From Thiomargarita sp. (GTDB taxonomy: Bacteria; Pseudomonadota; Gammaproteobacteria; Beggiatoales; Beggiatoaceae): DNA of 32,477 nucleotides. Positions 15,054 to 23,289 of the stretch are shown piece by piece; the first letter of the stretch is position 1, and every line of letters begins with the position of its first letter. The DNA lies in assembly GCA_022729575.1 (NCBI GenBank), contig DZAL01000021.1, positions 18,162 through 50,638 of the forward strand, written 5' to 3'. Under the pieces are notes generated by a model. That model made no database searches. It saw only the letters and a program-made list of their open reading frames with translations, and had not been told where the DNA came from. The translations under genes were made by a program, and so were the position numbers.

Positions 15054-18000
15054 ATGTCCATACTCAACATTTTACTATTAATTTCCATTCTCACCTTCGC
15101 GCCCCTCACCCACGCCCTTGAGGAGGCACTAGGCACCCCCACCACCGTCACCCCATCTCCCCTTACCGTGCCCATTGCCCAAGCAGACCCAGCGACGTTG
15201 CTAGAAGCCGCCTTGCACTTACGTGAAGCGAAGCCCGCGTTATTTGCGGGTGCCCAGGGTGTGTTGATAGTCAATGTCGTCCCTGGTTCACAAGCGGCGG
15301 AGAAGGGGTTACAGCCAGGGGATATTGTGATTGCTTATGCGGGGGAGTCAATGGATTCTGTTGACCAATTGGTTGAAGCAGTGCAGGCGAAGGCGAGTGA
15401 GGTGCGGGTGGTGGTGTGGGTTATTCGGGGGGAGAAGGTGGAGGAGGTGGGGTTGAGGGGTGGGAAGATGGGGATTGAGTTTAGAAATGTACGAAGCCCA
15501 CGGGCCCCAGAGTTTGCAAAACAACTCAAAGTAGCAGTACAAGCTGGAGACTACGAAAAAATGGTCCAACTCATTCGTGATAATCCTAAGTTAGCCAAGG
15601 AGGTATTACCTCCCGAATTACTTACCGCACTAGAACAGGTTCTCCCCGAACTAGAGCTCATTCTAAAAGAAGGTTTACAAGCCTATGCTTATTTCGACTA
15701 CCGCTTGGCCATAGAAACGTGGAAGCTAGGGTTGGAACATTCTCAACAATTGAAAAATAAACATTATATCTCGCAATTTTTGGGCAACTTGGGCATGGTG
15801 TATGACGATTTGGGCCAATACTCCAAAGCTTTGGAGTATTGTGAGAAAAGCTTGGCAATTGCTAAAGAAATTGGCGACCGCCGCGGGGAAGGAAGTGACC
15901 TAACCAATTTGGGTGTGGTGCATCAAAATTTAGGCCAATACTCTAGGGCCTTAGAGTATTACAAAAAAGCCTTGGTAATTCATCAAGAGATTGGTAGCCG
16001 CCGCGGGGAAGGGAGTGATTTGACCAACTTGGGCAATGTGTACTATGATTTAGGTCAATACCCCAAAGCCTTGGAGAAGTACAATGAAGCCTTGAAAATT
16101 TATCGAGAGATTGGTGACCGCCGCGGGGAAGGGGATAACCTGACCAACTTGGGCGTGATGTACGATGAGTTAGGTCAACACCATAAAGCTTTGGAGTATT
16201 ACGAAAACGCCTTAGTAATTCACCAAGAAATTGGCGACCGCCGCGGTGAAAGGGCTGATCTAATCAACTTGAGTATGGTGTACAAAAATTTAGGTCAATA
16301 CCCCAAAGTCTTGGAGTATTATGGGAAATCTTTAGTAATAGAGATTGACGATCGCCGTGGTGAAGGCAGTGACCTAACCAACTTGGGTGTGGTGTACCAA
16401 GATTTAGGTCAATCCCCCAAGGCATTGGAGTATTACCAACAAGCCTTGGCTATTCGTAGAGAACTAGGTGATAAACGTGGGGAGGCGAGTGTCCTGACCA
16501 ACGTCGGCGTGGTTTATTGGAATTTATATCAATATGACCAAGCCCAAACCCATTTTCAAGACAGCATTAGCATTCACGAGTCACTAGGTAGCATAGATAG
16601 CTTATGGAGAGCTCAAGGTGGCCTTGCTTTTACCGAAGTCCACCTAAATCAACCCCAAGACGCCATCCACCACTACGAACAAGCCCTGGCCACCATCGAA
16701 CAACTACGGGCTAGTCTCAACACTGCGAACTTGGAAAAACACACCGGTATCCAAACCCGTGACCTCAAAACCTCTTTCATGCAAGACCAGTTCTTCGTGT
16801 ATGACGAATTGATTAACCTCTACCACGACCAGGGCAACCCCCAGAAAGCCTTTGAAACCTTTGAACGCAAACAAGGGCGGGCGTTTTTGGAAGACATGGC
16901 CAAAAGTGGCGTGCGGCGATATGTGGACTTACCATCACCAATCTCTCAGGAAGAGGCAACTCTGGAAACCCAAGTGGAGGCTGCCCGTAAAATCAAGGAG
17001 GAGGCTGCGGGCAAAGGTGATGAAGCGGTTAAACAAGCCCGTGACCTACTAGCTACTGCCGAGACTGCACAACGCACTTTCCAAGCGGAGTTAAAAGTCA
17101 AGTATCCGCACTATTACGCCCTCAAACACCCGCAACCCGTGAAGTTGTCCGACTTACAACAGAACGTCTTGCAAGAGGGTGAACTCCTACTCATCTACAA
17201 CGTGAAACAAACAGCTACTGACCTATGGCTAGTGGGCAAACAGCACTTTCAGATGTTCTCCTTGCCCGTGATCGAAGCACAAGTCAAGGAACAAGTGGAG
17301 ACGTTTCGGAAGTGGGGAATAGACCGGGTGGATACTGACAATTCACAGGCGTTAGCCGATTCGCTAGAAAAGGATTTTACTGACTTTACCAAAGCCAGTC
17401 AAGCCCTGTATCAACAACTCTTCCCAGCCACCGTCCGTACCTTGCTAGGAGAAGCAAAACCTAAACTGTTGTATATTGTCCCCACCTCGGCTTTATACGA
17501 GTTACCGTTTGAAGCCTTGGTGACTGAGAATACTGATAAACCGCATTATCTTCTCCAAGACTATGCCATCAGTTATTTATCCTCCGCCTCCTTGCTAAAA
17601 ACATTACGGGATGCCAAACAACGGCGTGGGACGACGCAACGGCAACCGTTATTGGCATTTGCGGACCCGGTGTATCCGACCCAGGATTGTCAACCAAAGG
17701 ATGATTCTCCTCTAGCACAACAAGTTCGTGATTACTACGCCTTATTAATAGGTGGCGGCTTAGATGAAGAAAGTAGATGTCCTAAAAAACTTCCTTCTGA
17801 AGCACAGTCAATAATCGACGCATTGGAGTTAAAAGAAGATTCCAAACCTCCTTTTTTAATTAGCGGAAACGATGCTTCCAGACAAACTCTGTTAACAATG
17901 AATAGCAAAGGACAGTTAGAAGATTCTAAGTACGTGGTATTTTCTACTCATGGGTTAGTGCCTAATAAAATTACTCCTTTGATGCAACCTGCGTTATTGT

Positions 18001-18398
18001 TATCTCATACGACTCCTTTGGAACAAGAGAAGGATGAGAATGGCGAGATGGTGTTAAAAGGTTTCTTGACCATGAGTGACGTGTTTCGTCTAAAAATGAA
18101 CACCGATTTAGTCATGCTCTCCGCGTGCAATACCGGCCGTGGTGAAACGATTAAAGGTGAAGGTACGATAGGCTTAACCCGGGCCTTTATGTATGCCGGC
18201 ACCCCCGCCGTGTCCATCACCTTATGGTCAATTGAAGCACTGGCCGCGAAAAATTTAAACGTGGCCTGGTTCACCCGTTTGAAAGACGGCCAACCCTTAG
18301 CCGATAGCTTGCGAGAAGCCAAGTTGGAAATGCTTGACAAAAGCGGATATTACCGCTATCCTTATGCTTGGGCGGGCGTGGTGGTGTTTGGAGATTGA
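15054..18398 (+). CDS. Secreted PDZ-TPR-CHAT caspase-like protease
   Basis: The 1114-aa product has four parts: a signal peptide (about 1-22, APLTHA/LEE); a PDZ domain (about 60-145, GVLIVNVVPGSQAAEKGLQPGDIVIAY region); seven or so 40-residue TPRs (about 230-550; LGQYxKALEYYxxAL, EIGDRRGEG); and a C-terminal CHAT domain (about 700-1114). The predicted caspase-like dyad is His966 in FSTHGLVP and Cys1025 in LSACNTGRGE. CHAT proteins are clan CD peptidases often kept inactive by TPRs. The PDZ between the signal peptide and TPRs suggests peptide-triggered control in the periplasm. AGGAG lies 13-14 nt before the ATG, rather far. CHAT domains are also known fused to CHASE2 in cyanobacteria, and CHASE2 and FecR-like genes follow 3.5 kb downstream. 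The gene's 5' end is duplicated at 12975. Confidence 0.93.
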   Translation: MSILNILLLISILTFAPLTHALEEALGTPTTVTPSPLTVPIAQADPATLLEAALHLREAKPALFAGAQGVLIVNVVPGSQAAEKGLQPGDIVIAYAGESMDSVDQLVEAVQAKASEVRVVVWVIRGEKVEEVGLRGGKMGIEFRNVRSPRAPEFAKQLKVAVQAGDYEKMVQLIRDNPKLAKEVLPPELLTALEQVLPELELILKEGLQAYAYFDYRLAIETWKLGLEHSQQLKNKHYISQFLGNLGMVYDDLGQYSKALEYCEKSLAIAKEIGDRRGEGSDLTNLGVVHQNLGQYSRALEYYKKALVIHQEIGSRRGEGSDLTNLGNVYYDLGQYPKALEKYNEALKIYREIGDRRGEGDNLTNLGVMYDELGQHHKALEYYENALVIHQEIGDRRGERADLINLSMVYKNLGQYPKVLEYYGKSLVIEIDDRRGEGSDLTNLGVVYQDLGQSPKALEYYQQALAIRRELGDKRGEASVLTNVGVVYWNLYQYDQAQTHFQDSISIHESLGSIDSLWRAQGGLAFTEVHLNQPQDAIHHYEQALATIEQLRASLNTANLEKHTGIQTRDLKTSFMQDQFFVYDELINLYHDQGNPQKAFETFERKQGRAFLEDMAKSGVRRYVDLPSPISQEEATLETQVEAARKIKEEAAGKGDEAVKQARDLLATAETAQRTFQAELKVKYPHYYALKHPQPVKLSDLQQNVLQEGELLLIYNVKQTATDLWLVGKQHFQMFSLPVIEAQVKEQVETFRKWGIDRVDTDNSQALADSLEKDFTDFTKASQALYQQLFPATVRTLLGEAKPKLLYIVPTSALYELPFEALVTENTDKPHYLLQDYAISYLSSASLLKTLRDAKQRRGTTQRQPLLAFADPVYPTQDCQPKDDSPLAQQVRDYYALLIGGGLDEESRCPKKLPSEAQSIIDALELKEDSKPPFLISGNDASRQTLLTMNSKGQLEDSKYVVFSTHGLVPNKITPLMQPALLLSHTTPLEQEKDENGEMVLKGFLTMSDVFRLKMNTDLVMLSACNTGRGETIKGEGTIGLTRAFMYAGTPAVSITLWSIEALAAKNLNVAWFTRLKDGQPLADSLREAKLEMLDKSGYYRYPYAWAGVVVFGD

Positions 18399-18513
18399 AC
18401 TTGGAGTCCGGAATTTATTCCGTTGTACCCTTGAAATGGATTAACAATTGAGTTATTCTTAGTCATAAGAAAGTTAGTTTCTAGGACAACGCTATAAAAT
18501 CAAGGATATTCCA

Positions 18514-19896
18514 ATGAAAATACAACCTAACACCGATTTTAGCCAATTTCGGGATTACCTTATCAAAATTTTGCCACAATTGTTGCGTGAAGAACCTGAA
18601 CTGGCCACCACGATTGAAGGCATTATGGCCCAGCAATTTCCCAGACGAGATGACTTTGCCCGTTTATTGGAAGAAGTCAAATCGCTACGCCAAGAAATGA
18701 ATGTGCGTTTCGAATTGCAAAGTCAGGAATTTCAAGAACATCGTAAAGACACGGAACAGCATCTGAATCTGTTGCGCCAAGAATGGCGTGAAGAACGGGA
18801 ACAGAACTGGAAACAGCTACGTCAAGAGTGGCGCGAAGACCTCAAACAACAGATGGAACTGTTACGTCAAGAGTGGCATCAAGACCTCAAACAACAGATG
18901 GAACTGTTACGTCAAGAGTGGCGCGAAGACCTCAAACAACAGATGGAACTGTTACGTCAAGAGTGGCGCGAAGACCTCAAACAACAGATGGAACTGTTAC
19001 GTCAAGAGTGGCGCGAAGACCTCAAACAACACATGGATATGTTGCGTCAAGAATGGCGCAAAGATTTGGAGGATTTTGGTCAACAGTTGCGTCAAGAATG
19101 GCGCAAAGATTTAGAGGATTTTGGTCAACAGTTGCGTCAAGAATGGCACAAAGACTTGGTGGATTTTGGTCAACAGTTGCGTCAAGAATGGCACAAAGAC
19201 TTGGTGGATTTTGGTCAACAGTTGCGTCAAGAATGGCGCAAAGACCTGGGAGAGTTGCGTCAAGAAATGGAAGGACGCTTTGAACAGGTGGATAAACGCT
19301 TCGAACAAGTCGACCAGCGTTTTGAACAAGTGGACAAACGCTTCGAACAAGTCGACCAGCGCTTTGAACAAGTGGACAAACGTTTTGAACAAGTGGATGG
19401 ACAATTGACCGGGTTGCGTCAAGATGTTACCCAATTGAAGCGGAATGTCATCAACTTGCAGGCCGGCCAAGAGGGCATCATCAGACGATTGGATGGTCAA
19501 GAAGCCTGGTTGAGAATGACTATTGGCCATTTGCACAATGAGAAAGGAGAATCTTTGGAGGACATGTTTGCCGTCGGCTTACGTTATGGTTTGAAGGATG
19601 AAGACATTACGCCAGAGACAATTCAGTTACGGCAACCTTTGATGGACCTGGACGGTTTAGTATTTAAAAAAGGTTATGTCACCGAAGTGGATGTCGTGGC
19701 CCAAAATGGCAAATTGATAGTTTTTGAGGTGAAAGCGACCGCGAAACTGAGTGAAGTGGATTTCTTTGCTTGGAAAGTCCAGTTAGTCACTGCCCAAAAT
19801 CCTACTTTACAAGTCCGAGGCGTGTTTATTTGTCTCGGTGCCAAGCCTGAAGTGAAGGAACGCTGTTTGGAAAATGGGTTAGAGTTATTGAATTAG
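18514..19896 (+). CDS. Coiled-coil repeat protein with C-terminal DUF3782/PD-(D/E)XK-like domain
   Basis: The 460-aa product starts at an ATG with AAGGA upstream. Residues 1-86 are helical. Residues 87-247 hold ten full and one partial 15-residue units of the form LRQEWREDLKQQMEL, drifting to LRQEWRKDLEDFGQQ. Residues 255-296 hold six heptads RFEQVD(K/Q). The C-terminal domain (about 325-460) has the nuclease-like signature TEVDVV...LIVFEVKATAK, with Asp393 and Glu405-x-Lys407, as in DUF3782. The fold is that of restriction-type endonucleases, but cleavage is not proven. A long rod carrying a nuclease-like head is the likely shape. It is cytoplasmic, as there is no signal peptide, and lies 115 nt after the CHAT gene. 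Confidence 0.85.
   Translation: MKIQPNTDFSQFRDYLIKILPQLLREEPELATTIEGIMAQQFPRRDDFARLLEEVKSLRQEMNVRFELQSQEFQEHRKDTEQHLNLLRQEWREEREQNWKQLRQEWREDLKQQMELLRQEWHQDLKQQMELLRQEWREDLKQQMELLRQEWREDLKQQMELLRQEWREDLKQHMDMLRQEWRKDLEDFGQQLRQEWRKDLEDFGQQLRQEWHKDLVDFGQQLRQEWHKDLVDFGQQLRQEWRKDLGELRQEMEGRFEQVDKRFEQVDQRFEQVDKRFEQVDQRFEQVDKRFEQVDGQLTGLRQDVTQLKRNVINLQAGQEGIIRRLDGQEAWLRMTIGHLHNEKGESLEDMFAVGLRYGLKDEDITPETIQLRQPLMDLDGLVFKKGYVTEVDVVAQNGKLIVFEVKATAKLSEVDFFAWKVQLVTAQNPTLQVRGVFICLGAKPEVKERCLENGLELLN
18772..19401 (+). repeat. In-gene tandem repeats: 45-bp (15-aa) units, then 21-bp (7-aa) units
   Basis: Ten units of 45 bp starting CTGTTGCGCCAAGAATGG or close variants (18772-19221), a partial eleventh, then six 21-bp units starting CGCTTTGAACAAGTGGA (19276-19401). 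Units 2-6 and 7-10 form two subfamilies, and neighbours are nearly identical, which suggests recent slippage or unequal exchange. The repeats keep other frames open and create false open frames on both strands. Confidence 0.92.
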
Positions 19897-19987
19897 GAAC
19901 CTTACAACGATAACTTGGAGTGAGGGCCAAATTTTCTAAATTGGGACCCCCAGGTTTCTGGTTTTTCTAAAAGCAGGATAAACAACG

Positions 19988-20554
19988 ATGCCAACCGCGA
20001 TTAAATCGGCTTATTTACGTGAAGACTATTTAGCGTTTGACGACACTGCGGAGATGAAACATGAGTTTTATCAAGGTGAAATCTTTGCCATGGCAGGCGG
20101 CACCTTTAATCATGCCAAGATTTCAGGTCAGACGTTTTCGGCGTTAAGCGTCAAATTACGCGGTAAATCTTGCAAGGTTATGAACAGCGACATGAGACTC
20201 AGTACCCCTAGCGGTTTAGACACTTATCCCGACATTTCCGCGTTTTGTGGCAAGCCAATCTTGACCGATAACCAACGTACTTTGCTTAATCCAGTGATGA
20301 TTATTGAAGTCTTGTCTCCCAGCACTCGCCGCTATGATCAAAGTGATAAGTTTACGTTATATCGCTCTATTCCAACTTTTAGTGATTATCTGTTGGTGGA
20401 TTCAGAAAAAATTTATGTGCAACATTTTCATAAAGTTGGAAATTACGAGTGGCTTCTGCACGAATATTTTGAACTAACTGATAATATTTATTTAAGTTCC
20501 CTCGGTGAATCTATCAGTCTAGTCGAGATGTACGAAGGAGTTACGTTTGATTGA
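19988..20554 (+). CDS. Uma2-family (DUF820) putative endonuclease
   Basis: The 188-aa product has all Uma2 landmarks: a YLxxE-type N-terminus, MKHEFYQGEIFAMAGGT with Glu26, SDMRLSTPSGLDTYPDISAF with Asp82, and IIEVLSPSTRRYDQSDKFTLYR with Glu107 and Lys121. These form the PD-(D/E)XK active site. The family is very abundant in cyanobacteria and giant sulfur bacteria, where it is spread through mobile DNA, and its substrate is unproven. AGGA precedes the start. It is 91 nt downstream of the DUF3782 gene on the same strand. Confidence 0.93.
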   Translation: MPTAIKSAYLREDYLAFDDTAEMKHEFYQGEIFAMAGGTFNHAKISGQTFSALSVKLRGKSCKVMNSDMRLSTPSGLDTYPDISAFCGKPILTDNQRTLLNPVMIIEVLSPSTRRYDQSDKFTLYRSIPTFSDYLLVDSEKIYVQHFHKVGNYEWLLHEYFELTDNIYLSSLGESISLVEMYEGVTFD

Positions 20555-20711
20555 ATCTCAACATTATTCAGAATAGGACCAGGAGTTCACAGCGAAGCTT
20601 TGAACAATATTAAAGCGCCTGGCAAGACCCTGGCGAAACGTTCAGGATTTATGAAACGTGGTGGTGAGGCTGACGATTGATTAATAAACTACTCTATGTG
20701 ACAAAACCACC

Positions 20712-21593
20712 ATGACGAAAAGACTACACTGGCACCGCCTATTTGGCATCACGTTACTCGACTACTTTAGTGGTTCTAACTATGAAGTGGAATTAGAGAA
20801 AGATCTATCGACTCAAAAACAATTGTTAGATGTGCTCATTATTAAGCGCACGGCGGGGCAACCACTTGACCAATTGCCAGACGGGTTGGAGAATTTGTCG
20901 AAACATAATCTGTTAACTTACAAATCTCATCATGAACCTTTAGACAGTTGGGCGTTGAAAGAACTGCTTGGACATTATGTCAATTATCGCAAACAAACTC
21001 CGAGTGGTTTGAAAAACAAGGAATTATTACCGGAAGCAAATTTTCAATTGTATGCGGTCTGTACCCGTTATCCACAGCAGTTAATTAAGGAGGTGCCACT
21101 GGTTAAGATTCAAAACGGCGTGTATGAGGCCATTGGTGGTTTCAACTCGACCGTCCGTATTATTGTCACTAGCAAAGTACCAAAGACGGCGAAAAATACG
21201 TTATGGCAGTTGTTCAGTGGAGTGGCCGCCCTGTTTAAATATGCCCAAGGTCGCCATTGTTGGCGCAACCCGAAAACCAGCACGGTGGTTAACCAAATGT
21301 ACCAATATTACACGACAGAGGAGGTATTTATGCCTTATACGATGGAAGATTATCACCGCGAGGCGAAAGTCTTTTTAATTAATCAGGTGAAAGAGAACCT
21401 AGATATGGTGTTAGAGGAACTACCACCAGAGGAGATTCTCAAACGGTTGTCACCAGATGACATTGTCAAACGGTTGTCACCAGATGACATTGTCAAACGG
21501 TTGTCACCAGAAACACGTCTTCAGGGTCTCTCGCCGGAGGTAATTGAAGCCTATTTGGCCAAGTTGAAAAAACCTCGGAAGCGAAAATCTTAA
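20712..21593 (+). CDS. Rpn-like PD-(D/E)XK nuclease-fold protein with C-terminal LSPDD repeats
   Basis: The 293-aa product has a nuclease-like N-terminus: YEVELEKDLSTQKQLLDVLIIKR, in which Glu27/Glu29 and Asp40-x4-Lys45 could be the active site (landmark LLDVLIIKR). The middle part is helical. The C-terminus has nine-residue repeats RLSPDDIVK (two identical copies, plus ILK and RLQGL variants, about 245-280), then LSPEVIEAYLAKLKK and a basic end. Similar LSPEE-type repeats are known at the ends of Rpn/transposase-associated nuclease proteins of cyanobacteria. No good ribosome binding site is visible before the ATG. It is the third nuclease-fold gene in a row and may be a recombination-promoting nuclease. 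Confidence 0.75.
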   Translation: MTKRLHWHRLFGITLLDYFSGSNYEVELEKDLSTQKQLLDVLIIKRTAGQPLDQLPDGLENLSKHNLLTYKSHHEPLDSWALKELLGHYVNYRKQTPSGLKNKELLPEANFQLYAVCTRYPQQLIKEVPLVKIQNGVYEAIGGFNSTVRIIVTSKVPKTAKNTLWQLFSGVAALFKYAQGRHCWRNPKTSTVVNQMYQYYTTEEVFMPYTMEDYHREAKVFLINQVKENLDMVLEELPPEEILKRLSPDDIVKRLSPDDIVKRLSPETRLQGLSPEVIEAYLAKLKKPRKRKS

Positions 21594-21631
21594 AGTGTGT
21601 AAGAAATTCGGTAGTTCATTACTTTGGTAAC

Positions 21632-21763
21632 TCACCTTACGCACCACCACCCCCAACCCCTCCTTGGTAAGGAGGGGAGTAGCATCACTGGAATCGCAGG
21701 GGATATTACCCATCTTAGCAAGGAGGAGCTAGGAGTGGTTGAGTTAACCATGCGTAAGGTGAG
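21632..21763. mobile_element. MITE-like element (family A), simple copy
   Basis: Ends TCACCTTACGCACCACCACC and GTTAACCATGCGTAAGGTGAG are flanked by TTTGGTAAC on both sides (21623-21631 and 21764-21772). Inside are CCTCCTTGGTAAGGAGG and CTTAGCAAGGAG palindromes. Length is about 132 bp, with no coding capacity. It lies 38 bp after the Rpn-like gene. Confidence 0.88.
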
Positions 21764-21812
21764 TTTGGTAACATTATCCAATGAACTGACTTTCAGGTAG
21801 TCAGGCACCAGG

Positions 21813-21871
21813 TCAGGTAGTGATAACAGCCGTCATCACGATTCAAACCTGATTCGACTACCACTACCTGA
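21813..21871. repeat. Inverted repeat in the CHASE2 leader
   Basis: TCAGGTAGTG (21813-21822) pairs with CACTACCTGA (21862-21871). AACCTGATTC in the loop recalls the inner arms of the inverted repeat at 13122-13214. It lies 35 nt before the CHASE2 gene and could act on its transcript, or be another decayed mobile repeat. Confidence 0.6.
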
Positions 21872-21905
21872 TGTCTCACTACGGAAATTAGATTCAGATA
21901 ACTTT

Positions 21906-23273
21906 ATGAAAAAATTCAGACAACTCTATCACCATACCAAAGAGCATTGGTACAACACGCCGCTTTTTTATCGTCACTTACTAGGCAATTTGGTAGTGGG
22001 TTTCCTGATCACTATACTCTTGCTTCCCTTTCATCACACTGACACGTTTCGTTGGCTTGAAGATGTCGGTATTGATTGGGTCATGCAGATATTACGCGCT
22101 ACTCCACCCGCTAAGGAAAATACACCGTCGTTTGTTGTGTTAGACATTGACGAGGAGACTTATCGCCATTGGAAGGAGCCGTTGATAACGCCGCGGGATA
22201 AGTTGTTGCGGTTAATTCAGATGGCTACTCAACATCAAGCTAAAGTGGTGATGGTGGACATTGAGTTAAATTATCTCACCGACCGTTCCCAATCACTGGA
22301 TCATCCGAATAATCAAGCGGATAAGGCGTTGTTGGATTTTATCGCTGATTATGATGCCACCTGTCATCAACCTTGTCCTTATATTTTTCTAACTCGTGCC
22401 ACTCGTTCCTCCTTAACGCCGGCGGAATCACCTTATCGAGAACAGGTGCAGTCGTTTTTAGACCCGGTGGTGGCTAAGTCACGTTATATTTATTGGGCAG
22501 CTACGTTGTTTGATTTGGAATCTGACCAAGTATTGCGCCGCTGGCATTTGTGGCAGGCGACGTGTAATGACCAGGTGGGAAGTGTTCTGCCGTCTATGCA
22601 ATTACTGGCTAATGCAGTCAATAACGAGGCGATACAAGGAGTCAAGCAGTTATTAGAACAGTTGAAGTCTAACCAGCCGAATTGCACTGCGGAGGTTCAG
22701 TCAAACACCTCAGAAAATCCTGCGGAGGAAGCACGTTTCAAGCGTCGGATTCTGTATCAAATCCCTTGGCATTCGCAAGACCGTGAAAAATTACCTAATG
22801 TGGCTGATGGTCATTTGCTACTGGATAAGGTGTCAGTGCAAACGGTGACGGAGGGGGAGGCTAAACCTATAGCAGAATCTTTCTTAACAGGACGTATTGT
22901 CGTTATCGGTGGTAGTTATGAAAATAGTCGTGATATTTACGCCACGCCGCTTGGCAAAATGCCAGGCACTTGGGTATTGGTCAATGCTACGCATTCGTTA
23001 TTGCAACATGGCGAATTAACACCTTTGCTGGAATGGATGAAGTGGGGTACGGAAGTAATTTTGATTGTTATTATGAGTCTGGCTTTTGTCTATTTTAAGT
23101 CTTTTTATGGGATGTTAGTGTCAGGAATGGTGATTATTGTGGGAATGATTCCTATCACTTTTGGGTTATTTAAATATGGCGTGTGGTTGGATTTTGCGAT
23201 TCCGTTAATGGCGGTGCAAATCCATTATATGCACGCCCGATATGAAGAATTACAACGTCATCAAGTTCAATAA
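21906..23273 (+). CDS. CHASE2-domain membrane protein without an output domain
   Basis: The 455-aa product has an N-terminal membrane helix (about 28-42, LVVGFLITILLLPF), then a large periplasmic CHASE2 sensor region (about 45-365). Landmarks there are GIDWVMQI, FVVLDIDEETYRHW, ITPRDKLLRLI, AKVVMVDIELN, and late in the domain RIVVIGGSYENSRDIYATPLG and MPGTWVLVNATHSLLQ. Three C-terminal helices follow (about 378-396, 400-421, 426-440) and a 13-residue tail. CHASE2 normally feeds a kinase, cyclase, GGDEF or CHAT domain; here nothing follows the last helix. The partner may therefore be separate, for instance the FecR-like or CHAT proteins encoded nearby. The FecR-like gene starts 16 nt later, so these two form an operon. 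Confidence 0.92.
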   Translation: MKKFRQLYHHTKEHWYNTPLFYRHLLGNLVVGFLITILLLPFHHTDTFRWLEDVGIDWVMQILRATPPAKENTPSFVVLDIDEETYRHWKEPLITPRDKLLRLIQMATQHQAKVVMVDIELNYLTDRSQSLDHPNNQADKALLDFIADYDATCHQPCPYIFLTRATRSSLTPAESPYREQVQSFLDPVVAKSRYIYWAATLFDLESDQVLRRWHLWQATCNDQVGSVLPSMQLLANAVNNEAIQGVKQLLEQLKSNQPNCTAEVQSNTSENPAEEARFKRRILYQIPWHSQDREKLPNVADGHLLLDKVSVQTVTEGEAKPIAESFLTGRIVVIGGSYENSRDIYATPLGKMPGTWVLVNATHSLLQHGELTPLLEWMKWGTEVILIVIMSLAFVYFKSFYGMLVSGMVIIVGMIPITFGLFKYGVWLDFAIPLMAVQIHYMHARYEELQRHQVQ

Positions 23274-23289
23274 AAAAAGAGGTCTCATT

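Noticed and set aside
19111..19536. 141-codon antisense frame with repeated VHLFKA units
   Set aside because: It is the mirror of the heptad and 15-residue repeats of the coiled-coil gene; repeats without stops in one frame stay open in others. The same applies to the + frames between 18788 and 19408.
20590..20680. Short frame ending LNNIKAPGKTLAKRSGFMKRGG, possibly the tail of a lost antitoxin gene
   Set aside because: About 40 codons after an in-frame stop, with no family match I can name and no start; kept only as a possible relic.
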